Source: Streptomyces monomycini
GTDB taxonomy: Bacteria; Actinomycetota; Actinomycetes; Streptomycetales; Streptomycetaceae
DNA length: 64,000 nt
NCBI RefSeq assembly: GCF_022271435.1
Contig: NZ_JAFIQY010000011.1
Location: 142,630 to 206,629, forward strand
Direction: 5' to 3'
In this document: in pieces, positions 35,081 to 44,016 of the stretch
How positions within the stretch are numbered: position 1 is the first letter of the stretch
Layout: each line of letters starts with the position of its first letter
Notes under the pieces: generated by a model
Database searches by the model: none
Told to the model about the DNA's origin: nothing
What the model saw: only the letters and a program-made list of their open reading frames with translations
Made by a program: the position numbers and the translations under genes

Positions 35081-36604
35081 GTGCTCGCTGACCGCGGCAA
35101 GCTCCTGCTTCGCGTAGGTACGGAACTCCTGGCACAAGAAGCACGAGGGCTGCGCGGCCGCAGGCCGGTGCTGTCCGGCAGCAGCCCCCGGCCGCAGGAC
35201 AGGCCCGTGCGCATCCGCCAGGCGCTGGAACGGCTGGGCCCCCTCTACATCAAGGTCGGCCAGATCCTCTCCACCCGTCAGGACCTGATCTCCCCCGTCA
35301 TCGCCCAGGAACTGGAAAACCTCCACGATCGCGCTACGGAATACCCCTTCGACCGCATGGCCCCGGTGCTGGAGGCCGAACTGGGCGCCGACTGGCGCAG
35401 CTACTTCCGGGACTTCGACACCCGCCGGCCCCTGGGGTGCGCCTCGCTGGCCCAGGCGTACAGCGCCACCCTCACCGACGGCCTGCCCGTGGTCGTCAAG
35501 GTCCAGCGCCCCGGCATCACCGCGATGATGGCTACCGACATGCGCCTGCTGCGCACCGTCACCCGGATGCTCAGCAAGCGCACCCCAGTGCTGAGCGAGA
35601 CCATCGACTTCGACGCCATGCTCGGCGTGATCTTCGACGCGATGCGCCACGAACTCGACTTCACCCTCGAAGCGGCCAACATGGAACAGGCCCGCGCCGC
35701 GGTGGCCGCCGTGCCCGGTATCGAAGTGCCCGGAGTGATCCACGCGACCGAAGGCGTACTGATACAGCGCCGCGCGCCCGGAAGCAGCATCCGCGACGCG
35801 GACCCCACCGCGTTCAAGGACGCCGAACGCGAACGCATCGGCTCGGACCTGCTGGCCGTGATGTACCAGGGCTACTTCATCGACCGCCACTTCCACGCCG
35901 ACCCCCACCCGGGCAACATCTTCGTCTGCCCGGACGGCCCCACCACCCTGATCGACTGGGGCATGGTGGGGCGGATCGACCGGCACCTGAGCATGGCCCT
36001 GATGATGACGCTGCTCGGCCTGGCCAACAACGACGCGCAGGCGGTGGCCCGCACCTGGCCCGAGATGGGCCGGGCCACCGCCTGGGCCGACATCGGCGGC
36101 TTCGAGCAGGACATGGCCTCCCTGGTACCGAAACTGCACGCCGCCCCCCTGGAACAGCTGAAATTCGGCTCCTCCCTGGCCACGCTGCTGCGCTACTCCA
36201 CCAAGCGGGGAATCCAGACCAACCCCATGGTCGGCATTCTGGGCAAGTCCTTCGCCAACGTCGAGGGCTCCGTACGCTATCTGGCTCCCCACCTGTCGGT
36301 GACCGACGTCCTGGTCACCCAGACCCAGCGCGTGCTCACCGAATTCGCCTGCCAGACACTGTCTCGGCAGCAACTCGGCTACACCGGACTGCAGATGCTG
36401 TCCGCCTTCGAGACGCTGCTGCCCCACGTCCGCACGGTGACCCGCAGCCTCGCCGCCGGAGAACTCACCCTCCAGCACACTGCCGTAGCGCGTAAATTCT
36501 CCCTGGTGGACCACCGGCGAAACGGCCAGGTGCGGCGGATCGAGCACAAACTCATCGCCGCCGCAGTCGCTGCCTGGCTGCTGCACCGGCGTCGCCGCCC
36601 GTGA
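35081..36604 (+). CDS. ABC1/UbiB-family atypical kinase
   Basis: A 507-residue protein from GTG 35081 (GGAGG 6 bases upstream). It carries family hallmarks: the KxGQ motif in LGPLYIKVGQILSTRQDL, an Ala-rich nucleotide loop followed by VVVKVQRPGI, HFHADPHPGNIF, and LIDWGMVGRI for the metal-binding DFG-like site. A short hydrophobic C-terminus (LIAAAVAAWLL) may anchor it. UbiB proteins support isoprenoid or lipid pathways, often as ATPases at membranes. Its position facing the lipid operon suggests, but does not prove, a link. Confidence 0.9.
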   Translation: MLADRGKLLLRVGTELLAQEARGLRGRRPVLSGSSPRPQDRPVRIRQALERLGPLYIKVGQILSTRQDLISPVIAQELENLHDRATEYPFDRMAPVLEAELGADWRSYFRDFDTRRPLGCASLAQAYSATLTDGLPVVVKVQRPGITAMMATDMRLLRTVTRMLSKRTPVLSETIDFDAMLGVIFDAMRHELDFTLEAANMEQARAAVAAVPGIEVPGVIHATEGVLIQRRAPGSSIRDADPTAFKDAERERIGSDLLAVMYQGYFIDRHFHADPHPGNIFVCPDGPTTLIDWGMVGRIDRHLSMALMMTLLGLANNDAQAVARTWPEMGRATAWADIGGFEQDMASLVPKLHAAPLEQLKFGSSLATLLRYSTKRGIQTNPMVGILGKSFANVEGSVRYLAPHLSVTDVLVTQTQRVLTEFACQTLSRQQLGYTGLQMLSAFETLLPHVRTVTRSLAAGELTLQHTAVARKFSLVDHRRNGQVRRIEHKLIAAAVAAWLLHRRRRP

Positions 36605-36674
36605 CCGCCCTACGAGAGGAGGCAGGGCGTGTTCGTCTTCCCCAGAGTCACGGACTTCGGCTCAGACGTCACAG

Positions 36675-36734
36675 CCGGCCTGCTCCCCACCGATCCCCAC
36701 GACGCGTCGTGGGGATCGGTGGGGAGCAGGCCGG
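36675..36734. repeat. 60-bp perfect palindrome
   Basis: Both 30-base arms match without mismatch about a centre at 36704/36705 (GACG|CGTC). The next outer pair does not match. There is no loop, so it is a true palindrome rather than a usual stem-loop. It lies 70 bases after the ABC1 kinase stop and between convergent genes, so bidirectional termination is possible. It may instead be a recombination or protein-binding site. Confidence 0.9.
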
Positions 36735-36956
36735 GCAGCGGACGCCGGTGCATCATCGCAGCACTGCACTCGGCCGGCAGGCCCCTGGACACCGCACACC
36801 TGGCGCGGGCCCAAACCCGTACCTGCTTGAAGCAGGCCCTACGGCCACTCGAGTTACCGGGTTCCGTCCACCGGCGGTACCCCGTTCGGCTGGCCGGGCC
36901 GGTGCGTGGCCCCAGGAGTCGGCCGGAGTCTCTGCGTGGTGGCTTCAGATGTCGCG

Positions 36957-37405
36957 TCATTGTGAGAGCTCTGCGGCGCAGGTGAGGCGGAGACAGACGG
37001 ACATGAGGGCAACGCCGTCGTAGGTGAGGGAGAGCACGGGGGAGACGCGGAGGTGTCTGCGGGAGATGAAGTCGGGCCGCCTGACGGTCCGGGGCATGAG
37101 GGCATGGAGGCCGAGGGGGGTGGTGAGGAACTGGCACTGGGCGATGGGGGCGGAGAAGCGGAGGGGGCGTCGTGAGCCGTGGTGTCCTTCGCGCCGATGG
37201 GGGCGGGAGCCGGGGTGGTGGTGACGGTGACGGTTGCAGCGGGGTGAGGTTGCGGTGTGTCGTGCAAGGGGCGTGCAGTAGGCGAAGGTGCTCCGGCCGC
37301 CGGTGGCGCTCCGGCGTACGGGGCCAGGGTTATGGAGTGCACCGCGCTGCAGCTCACACAAGCCGCGGCGACGCAGCACAGTACTCCGAAGGCCAGTCGC
37401 GACAT
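36957..37405 (-). CDS. Secreted Pro/Thr-rich protein, probable frameshift
   Basis: ATG 37405 follows GGAAGG. Residues 1-24 (MSRLAFGVLCCVAAACVSCS) form a signal peptide, possibly a lipoprotein type although the lipobox is weak. A Pro/Thr-rich region follows. Near 37165 the third-position GC bias moves to another frame, which reads APIAQCQFLTTPLGLHALMP and ends SLTYDGVALMSVCLRLTCAAELSQ at 36957. In the original frame the sequence becomes low-complexity Ser/Pro, typical of a shadow, and would run on to 36854. One indel is therefore likely. It lies 39 bases after the small membrane protein gene, so they may form an operon. Confidence 0.45.
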
Positions 37406-37444
37406 GGTGCCCGCCTTCCTGCTCGGTCCAGCGTGGTGAAGCGG

Positions 37445-37615
37445 TCAGGGATCGCTCAACGTCTCGATGAACTTCTTCAGTCCCAGGAAGAACCGGCCGA
37501 TGCCGTGCACGATGTCGATGAGGGTGTGGGCCGTCTGGACCGGAGCGATGGCGATGAGGAACAAAAGGACGATCAAGACGAACCAGAAGAGCAGCCCGCG
37601 GGGCGCACTCAGCAC
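37445..37615 (-). CDS. Small single-pass membrane protein
   Basis: A 56-residue protein from GTG 37615 (GGGAGG about 8 bases upstream). A strong transmembrane helix (LLFWFVLIVLLFLIAIAPVQ, residues 7-27) is followed by an amphipathic helix (TLIDIVHGIGRFFLGLKKFIETL). It is similar in build to tiny membrane proteins found widely in Streptomyces. Function unknown. Confidence 0.65.
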   Translation of the reverse strand: MLSAPRGLLFWFVLIVLLFLIAIAPVQTAHTLIDIVHGIGRFFLGLKKFIETLSDP

Positions 37616-39078
37616 GACGCGACCTCCCTGGTGCCTGTGCCCTGCGCAGGCTCCCGGCCGAGGAAGCCGAAGGGGCCGGGGAGAGAAGGGACCGCTGGGG
37701 TACCCCATACCACGCAGGCCGGCACGAGGCCGGAGGAGCGTCTGCGCAAGCCGGTGCGCGGCAGGCGGCAGTACGCGAGTGCACGAGCCGACGCGATGAC
37801 CATTGCGGTGCATCGCCCGGGGACGGTGGCCCGCAGCCTGCGGACCAGTGGAAGGCCGCCCAGGGGGCCATCGGCTTCGAGTGCGGATGTGGCGCATAGG
37901 CCGGGCTCGGGTCTGTGTTCCATGAACGTCTCTCTGTAGAAAATGAATGACGGTCACGGCAGGCTCTGGAGACCCCGCGGTAATAACCATCGAGGCTGAA
38001 TATGGTTTACCGGGAGTGCCATGGCGCGCCAGCAGCCCACATCATGGATCGGTGGCTCGTTGCCAAGTAAGCCACGAATCAGCCAAGGCTTTCCGGGGTG
38101 CGACCAGGTGAGTGGAACAGTTAGCGGGGCCTTGAGCGTAGTGGGCCCTTGCGTGGTATGAGCAGTGAGTTGAACCAGGGGCGCCGGTGCGCCAACGGGC
38201 GAGTGGCGTTCTATGGCAGGCGTCTAGGCGGTCAGAATTTTCTCCGCGTAGCACCGGTGCGGCACTCGATGCGCCACTTTTGTCCGTACGGCCGCCCCTT
38301 CGTGCAACCGTACGCCCCCTGGATGGCTATTCCTCTTTCGCTTGACCTGCGTTAAACGAGTCCTGACCGGCTGCGATACGGGCATGGCGTGAACCGAATG
38401 CCACATGCGTTCGGACGGGTTCGACCCAGCGGTAACGAGCGGTTGGAGCAATCCTGGTGAACCAGTGATGCCCCTGGACCACCCCGTCCCAGCGGCATTC
38501 CCTGCCGCCGGGGTGCGCAGTGGGGGCTGTCGTTCCCCCCTTCCGTCGAACAACCCAGACTCGCGGCGGCATCGGCCGACGCCGCTCCGTAACTCGACAG
38601 CCGGGAGACGCCAGTTGTCGGCTTTGTCGCGCGAACGGGAGCCGCTGGTATCAGTCCTGTTCAGGCCGCTGTGAGGGAGCCGGCCAGGAGACCGAGGAGG
38701 TCCCGGACAGCGAGCTGGGTGCGGTAGGGGGCGAATCGTCTGCGGTACTGGCCGGCCAGGGGGCGGGCAGGTGGCCGTGGAGGTGATGGAACGGTGGGCC
38801 GTGTGGACCGCGGCATCGACCTTTCCACCGTCAGTTGGGTGGCCAGGGCGCCCAGTAAGACGGTGTCCTACATGGCGAGTTGGGGTAGGGGGTCGAGGAC
38901 CATCCGTGTCAGATCGTGCGCTAAGCGTTCGTCGTCCCTGATGGGCAGCTGACGGGGCATCGGCCGCGAGGCCGGTCTGAAGTTCTGGTGGTAATGACGG
39001 CTATTGGTCAGGGGTGAGTGCTCCTTGTGCCTTGCGATCACACGCAGGTGGGGAGCGGTAGCCTGGTCCGTCATTCTG
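37616..39078. other. 1.46-kb stretch with no clear gene
   Basis: No supported gene on either strand. On the minus strand about 38670-38790 a frame ends LAGQYRRRFAPYRTQLAVRDLLGLLAGSLTAA, which looks like a protein C-terminus but has no identifiable start, so it may be a gene remnant. Confidence 0.35.
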
Positions 39079-40029
39079 GTGCGAGGAGGTGCCGGCATCA
39101 ACGCTGATCAGTTACTCGCGGTACTCGCTCTGTGGGGACGGCCCGTGCAGTCGGTCCAGAAGCTTAGGGGCGGTTGGAACTCGACGACCTGGCTTGTCCA
39201 GGTGACCGTCGGTGACAAGCCCGCCCAGTGTGTGGCCAAGCTAGCCGACTCCGAGGACGGTGATGCGTTCCGTTGCGGGTTGCGGGTAGCGAGTGCTGCT
39301 GCTTCCGGTGGTTTCCCGAGCGGGGCTCCCGTTCTCACAGCCGACGGTCGTCTGGTTGTTGAGCTGCCGGAGGGAGTGCTTGCCCTACTGGAGTACGTGC
39401 CTGGACGCTCGCCCTCGACTGCTTCGGTGGACGATATGCGACGCGCCGGAGGCATCCTGGCTCGGGCCCACCTGGCTGTCGGGGCCAGCGGGACAAGAGT
39501 GGATGAGCAGCATGCGTGGCCGTGGCCATGGGCTGACGGCTGCTTGCAGAACCTGCCCCTGGCGTCGGAGATCCACGACGCGGCAGCGCGTGCTCTCGAC
39601 GAGGCCCGCGAGGTCACAGCACGCGTGTCGCCCCGCATGGGGGTGGTGCACGGTGATCCGGGCATGGACGCCTTCCGCCTTCGTGATGAGGCTCCGCAAG
39701 AGGATGGACTGATTGACTGGGCCGCCGCCATGGAGGCGCCGTTCCTTTACGATCTCGCCAGCTTCGCCGTGGTGACCCGGACAAACCCGGAGTCGCTGGC
39801 CCCGTGGCTGGAGGGCTACCGGCGGGGTGCTTCTGAGGTCAGCGGAGAACTGCCGCATATGGGTGTCTTCGTCAGGCTGCGGTGGGTGTGTCATGCCATC
39901 TACTTCGCCTCTCGTCTTGAGCGGGGGATCGTCCGGGGCGCCGCATCCGAGGCGGAGAACCGAGAACGCCTCGCCGATGCGTATAGGGGCCTGACCGAGC
40001 GGGTTGGTCCGACACTGCCGCCCTTGTGA
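39079..40029 (+). CDS. Aminoglycoside phosphotransferase-fold protein
   Basis: About 316 residues. RGGWNSTTWLVQV (nucleotide loop), CVAKLADSE, VLALLEYVPGRSP (hinge), MGVVHGDPGMDAF (Brenner motif) and GLIDWAAAMEAPFLYDLASF (metal-binding Asp) show an APH/ChoK-type kinase fold. The Asn usually found five residues after the catalytic Asp is not obvious, so activity may differ. GTG 39079 overlaps the GAGGAGG; an ATC codon at 39097 is perfectly spaced from it and may be the real, non-standard start. The substrate is unknown and resistance is not implied. Confidence 0.75.
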   Translation: MRGGAGINADQLLAVLALWGRPVQSVQKLRGGWNSTTWLVQVTVGDKPAQCVAKLADSEDGDAFRCGLRVASAAASGGFPSGAPVLTADGRLVVELPEGVLALLEYVPGRSPSTASVDDMRRAGGILARAHLAVGASGTRVDEQHAWPWPWADGCLQNLPLASEIHDAAARALDEAREVTARVSPRMGVVHGDPGMDAFRLRDEAPQEDGLIDWAAAMEAPFLYDLASFAVVTRTNPESLAPWLEGYRRGASEVSGELPHMGVFVRLRWVCHAIYFASRLERGIVRGAASEAENRERLADAYRGLTERVGPTLPPL

Positions 40030-40084
40030 TCACGTGCTCCACGGGGGGATGCCCGAGGATGCTTGGGCTGGAGGATTGGCTTGG

Positions 40085-40960
40085 TCAGAGGGGGCGCTTC
40101 AACGATGCGTAGGCGAGGTAGTCGGTGCCGGCCCGCTCTGCGTAGCGCATCGCGGATTTGGCGCGGATGCCCAGGGCATCCGCGAGGACAGAGGGCGGGG
40201 CCTCGCGGGCCATCTGCAGCCAGGCGCGCGAACGGGCGGCTAAGGGCCGGATGCCGATCGCGCGGAGGATGTTCGCGACAGCGTGGACGTGCATGGGACG
40301 GCCAGGCTTGAAGCCAGGAAAGAGCAGGTGAGAGGTTGGGTTCGCAGCTGTGTTGAGCCCTGGGCGGGCCCCCAGGTGGACACGGATCACGGCTGCCGCC
40401 GGTTCCGGCACGTTCAGCCAATCCGACCCGAAGCTGACATTTGGAAGGCGCCCGGGCCACGCCTAGTTGATCAGCGCGCAGACTGACGATCCGTGAGAGC
40501 GGCTGACCGAACAGGACGAGCATCAGGCCGATGGCTCGGTGGGCGGCGGGCAGTGCGTCGTGCAGCAGGAGCGTTCGCAGGGCGTTGAGGTGTTCCTCCT
40601 CGCTGGCCAGGGGGTTGGTGCGGCTTGTCGGCAGGGGGAGGGCGATGTTGTGGTCGAGACGCTGTCGGATGGCCCAGTAGAGGAAGTTGTTGGCATGCTG
40701 GCGGGTGGTGGTGCCGTTAGCGAACCACGTGTCGATGTCGTGTTGGGTGCACTCATCCAGTCGATGGCCGCGGTTTCCGAGCCAGTGCAGGAGCTGGACG
40801 GCGACGGTGAGGTGCTGCTTGGCCCGGAGAAAGGCGCCAGCGGTCACGGGTGCGGTGCGGGACTGACCCCGTAGCCGCCGCTTCAGGCGCCAGCGGCTGT
40901 AGCGTTCGATGAGGCGGCTCCCGGTCCGGGGAAGGTCGTCAGCCCGCGCGACGTATGCCC
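40085..40960 (-). pseudogene. Recombinase-like (tyrosine-integrase fold) gene, frameshifted and truncated
   Basis: Reading from about 40960: YSRWRLKRRLRG, then LTVAVQLLHWLGNRGHRLDECTQHDIDTWFA (core-binding-like) and IGLMLVLFGQPLSRIVSLRADQL. One extra C near 40460 shifts the frame, after which RLPNVSFGSDWLNVPEPAAAVI and HLLFPGFKPG...LADALGIRAKSAMRYAERAG follow to 40085. The catalytic His-x-x-Arg and Tyr are not recognisable, as in a group of plasmid-borne Streptomyces recombinase relatives. The N-terminus is lost where the oppositely oriented fragment begins. Confidence 0.6.
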
Positions 40961-41231
40961 GGACACGGGCCTGGCCCGCCTCTCCTACGGGCAGGCCCGC
41001 GCCCTCCTCGATGAGCACACCGCCGTATGCGGGCCGGGGACCGGATGGGACCTGCACGAGTACCGCCATTCCGGGCTGACGGAGCTCGGTGTTCAGAGTG
41101 CCTCCCTGCTGATGCTGATGGCGAGGTCGCGGCACAAGAAGCCAGAGAACGTCCGCCGGTACTTCAAGCCGTCTACGGAAGCGATCGCCGAGGTCACCAG
41201 CCTCCTAGCACCTGGCGACAGCCGCCGCTGA
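40930..41231 (+). pseudogene. C-terminal fragment of a tyrosine recombinase
   Basis: The frame reads DTGLARLSYGQARALLDEHT, then WDLHEYRHSGLTELG, then SRHKKPENVRRYFKPSTEAIAEVTSLL and a stop at 41231. The HxxRH motif and the nucleophilic Tyr in VRRYF are present, matching the catalytic end of Streptomyces integrases. No start codon or N-terminal region is present; the sequence upstream belongs to the opposite-strand remnant. Confidence 0.75.
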
Positions 41232-41542
41232 AGCCCTCACGGGTTGAAATTGTCGGGGCGCCAGGTGTCCGGGCTGACCACCGGGTTCGCAGGGGAACAG
41301 GCCGCACAATCGAGCCAGATCGCCGTCACCAACGCCGGGCAGGAGAAGGCTCGGGCGCCTCGGGTGTCAGCCGATTCTGCTGATGGCGGGACGTGCTGGT
41401 ACTCAAGCCGGGCCAGGCGAACCTCACGAAAAGCTCAGATCAAAACTCCAGATCAGAAGCCTGCCGGAGACCACCTGGTGCCATACTCCGTACGGGTTGG
41501 CGCCAACCCCCTACACGGTCACACGAAGAAGGGGGAAGTCCC

Positions 41543-41764
41543 GTGGCACGTACAGTCTCCAACGATCTCCAAAGCCTGCGACCGGCCCGCTGGTACTGGT
41601 TGATTACCGTCGTCATCGTCATTCTCGTTGCAACCGCTCCCTGGGCTGGAGGCCCCGTGGTAGCCGCTGCACTGGGCCTTCTGACGGCTGCGCTCCCCTT
41701 GGCCATGCAGGTTCGGCTGGAGGACAGGCGCCAGCAGTTGGTGGACCCCAGCGCAGACTCGTAA
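41543..41764 (+). CDS. Small two-helix membrane protein
   Basis: A 73-residue protein from GTG 41543 (GGGGGA upstream). Two hydrophobic segments, WYWLITVVIVILVATAPWA and PVVAAALGLLTAALPLAM, are separated by a short turn and followed by a charged tail (RLEDRRQQLVDPSADS). Function unknown. It sits among mobile-element remnants. Confidence 0.65.
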   Translation: MARTVSNDLQSLRPARWYWLITVVIVILVATAPWAGGPVVAAALGLLTAALPLAMQVRLEDRRQQLVDPSADS

Positions 41765-41978
41765 CCGGCGAGTTCTGGGGCTCAGCGGAGCCTCGGGGCG
41801 GCCGCCGATCTGGCGGGCCAGCGGCTCGGCTGCGGGCATCGGCCCCTCGTTGTCCGCCCGCCCCGCGCCGTGCGTGCGTGCGGGGCGGGCGGCGACCCTG
41901 GAAACTTGCCCCGCCGCAGGTAGCAGAACGCTCGCGGCGCCGCGGAGGGGCCGCTGCGGTCGGCGGCCGGGCGGCCGG

Positions 41979-42945
41979 TCACTCGTCGAGGGCGTCCGGG
42001 GCGCGCAGCGGGCGCAGGCCGCCGGGCAGGTCGGGGAGTTGGAAGGAGTACCGGCCCAGCACGTTGATGTGGTGGCGGACGAACGGCGAAAATGGCGGGC
42101 CGCGTCCTCGTCGCGGACGTCGAAGCCGTCCGCGCGCAGCTGGTTCACCGCAGCGTCCATGTAGCGGGTGTTGAACAGCACGAGGGAGTTGAGGACCAGG
42201 CCGAGGGCGCCGATCTGGTCTTCCATGCCGTCCTGGTAGCGCTGGTAGAGCTGCCCGGCACGCCTGTGGAAGATCTTCCGAGCGAGGGCGTGGCGGCCTT
42301 CCTGGAGGTTGGCCTGCACCTTGATCTGCCGTCGGTAGCCGGGCTCGTCGGCCAGGTGCAGGATGTGCAGGGTCTTCGCGATCCGCCCGTAGTGCGCGAT
42401 GGCGTCGCCCAGCGGGGTAGGGCGTCCGTCCCGGGAGAGCATCCGGATGACGTCGTAGGCGCGGACGGCTCCGGTGTGGATGGAGCCGATGATCCGCAGG
42501 ATGTCCTCCCAGTGCCGCTCGATCCGGGCCAGGTCGACCCGGCCGCGGGCCGCGTCCTGGAAGGCCCCGTACTCGGCCGTGCGGTCGATGCGCCACATCT
42601 TCTGATCCGGCAGGTCGGCGAACTGCGGGGCGTAGGCGAACCCGGCCAGGGGCAGCAGCCCGAACACGATGTCGCTGTAGGAGGCGGTGTCGGTGACGAT
42701 CATCTCCGGACGACGGCCGCTGTCGCGGTCGTAGAGGACGTCCAGCACGTACAGGGAGTCGCGCGGGGTGCCGGCCACGACCTTCCCGCCCAAGCCAGCC
42801 GCCTGGTCGTTGATCATGTTCAGCCACGTGGCACCGCCCCGGCGCCCGAAGTACTTCGGGTTCGGCCGCGCATACCCGCTCGGGACGGGGACGACGAACC
42901 GCATCCCGTCCACCGAGGCCACCAGGCCCCGCCCCACGCCTGCGC
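41979..42945 (-). pseudogene. Tn3-family transposase (TnpA) C-terminal fragment
   Basis: From about 42945 it reads LVASVDGMRFVVPVPSGYARPNPKYFG (first Asp), VTDTASYSDIVFGL (second Asp), ERHWEDILRI (Glu) and LNSLVLFNTRYMDAAVNQLR. A shift near 42098 leads to SPFVRHHINVLGRYSFQLPDL and a stop at 41979. This is the catalytic third of a roughly 1000-residue Tn3 transposase. The N-terminal two thirds are missing and no terminal repeats were seen. Confidence 0.82.
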
Positions 42946-43532
42946 TACGGCGGTGCCGGGCGCCCTGTCGAGTGTGTACCTGATGATCCGTCGAGGTGCT
43001 CGGCCGCCCCGGCCGTCGGCGCGGCCTCCACCTGGCCTTTCGCGCCGGCTCGGTACCGGCACGCACACCGCCGTCGCCCTCCAGGCGAACTGATGGCATG
43101 TCCACGGGCACCCACCTCGCAAAGAGGCCCGCGCATTCCCATGCCGACCGCTGACGGCGTGGCCGTGACGGTTTAGCAAGTGCAATCAGATCGGTTTTGC
43201 ATTTGCACGTGCATCCAAGTGGGTGTCGTCATTCCTCTTTTATGCAAGTTACTCAATATGAGTGAATGGGTTCGAGTTGCGAAGCCGCCCCCACTCGTCC
43301 CTGCGTGCGGTCCGGAGTTCGTGTCGGCCCGTTCGGTGATGCCTTTTGTTCGTTCGGTGAGCGGTTTTGTCAAGAACTCGGATTAGGTGTTCAGTAGATC
43401 TATGTTCGGGCTACTCTCTTCGGCTCGCTGCGTCAGCGCAGCAGATCTTTGCACCGGAGCCCGATTTGCATCCTGGTTGGCTTGTCTGGCGAATCCCGGG
43501 CGCGGGGCGCTAACGTCAACTCACTCATGTGG
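42946..43532. other. Gene-free stretch with AT-richer core
   Basis: No supported gene. GTGCAA (43180-43185) and TTGCAC (43203-43208) form an inverted repeat resembling the operator-like elements near the DUF397 genes. Base composition from about 43170 to 43470 is noticeably less GC-rich than the surroundings. Confidence 0.35.
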
Positions 43533-43589
43533 CCCCATTCTTCATGGGGTCTACAAGAAAACGGCCCCGGGATGCACCCCGGGGCCGTT
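43533..43589 (+). terminator. Two hairpins ahead of a small membrane-protein gene
   Basis: A 6-base stem (CCCCAT/ATGGGG, 43533-43549) is followed by a strong 12-base perfect stem (43560-43571/43578-43589) with a 6-base loop. The second ends 21 bases before ATG 43611. No gene ends here, so it may be a leader attenuator or shield the next gene from read-through. Confidence 0.55.
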
Positions 43590-43610
43590 CGATCAAACAC
43601 AGGAATAGAC

Positions 43611-43877
43611 ATGCCTAACCGAAACAGCCGAGGCGGCCAGAACCCGCCATCGGCGTATGGGAAAAATAACAGCCCTCGCTCGGGGACTCCAGGGCGCACG
43701 ATGGAGTGTGTCTGGGATGTCAGGGTGAGCCTGGCGCTCGTAGGCGCAGTGCTGATCGCCGTATGGGTGCTCGTCTCCGGGACCGGTTCGGCCTCGCTGA
43801 CGTGCACTGCCGTGGGGATGTCGCTGCTGGGCGCACGGCACTCCTTCCTGCACCACCTGCGCGTTTACCGCACCTGA
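43611..43877 (+). CDS. Small membrane protein
   Basis: An 88-residue protein from ATG 43611 (AGGAA upstream). The polar N-terminus is followed by two hydrophobic segments, VSLALVGAVLIAVWVLVSG and LTCTAVGMSLLGA. Function unknown. Its leader carries two hairpins. Confidence 0.6.
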   Translation: MPNRNSRGGQNPPSAYGKNNSPRSGTPGRTMECVWDVRVSLALVGAVLIAVWVLVSGTGSASLTCTAVGMSLLGARHSFLHHLRVYRT

Positions 43878-44016
43878 CCCGTGGTCGGCCGGCTGCCCGG
43901 GGGCGCCTCGTCCCCGGGCAGCCGGCCCCGGGGCGCACGCGGAGCGCCACGGCTCCGACCGGCCTTTTGCTGCCCGAGCAGCACCATTCCCTAAGCGCAT
44001 GTGGGGAGATTTATTC

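Noticed and set aside
36675..36734. A chromosome or plasmid telomere
   Set aside because: Streptomyces telomeres have several closely spaced palindromes at a physical end; this is a single palindrome inside coding DNA.
39079..40029. Calling the APH-fold gene an antibiotic-resistance gene
   Set aside because: The fold is shared by many kinases, the catalytic loop is atypical, and nothing in the context indicates an antibiotic.
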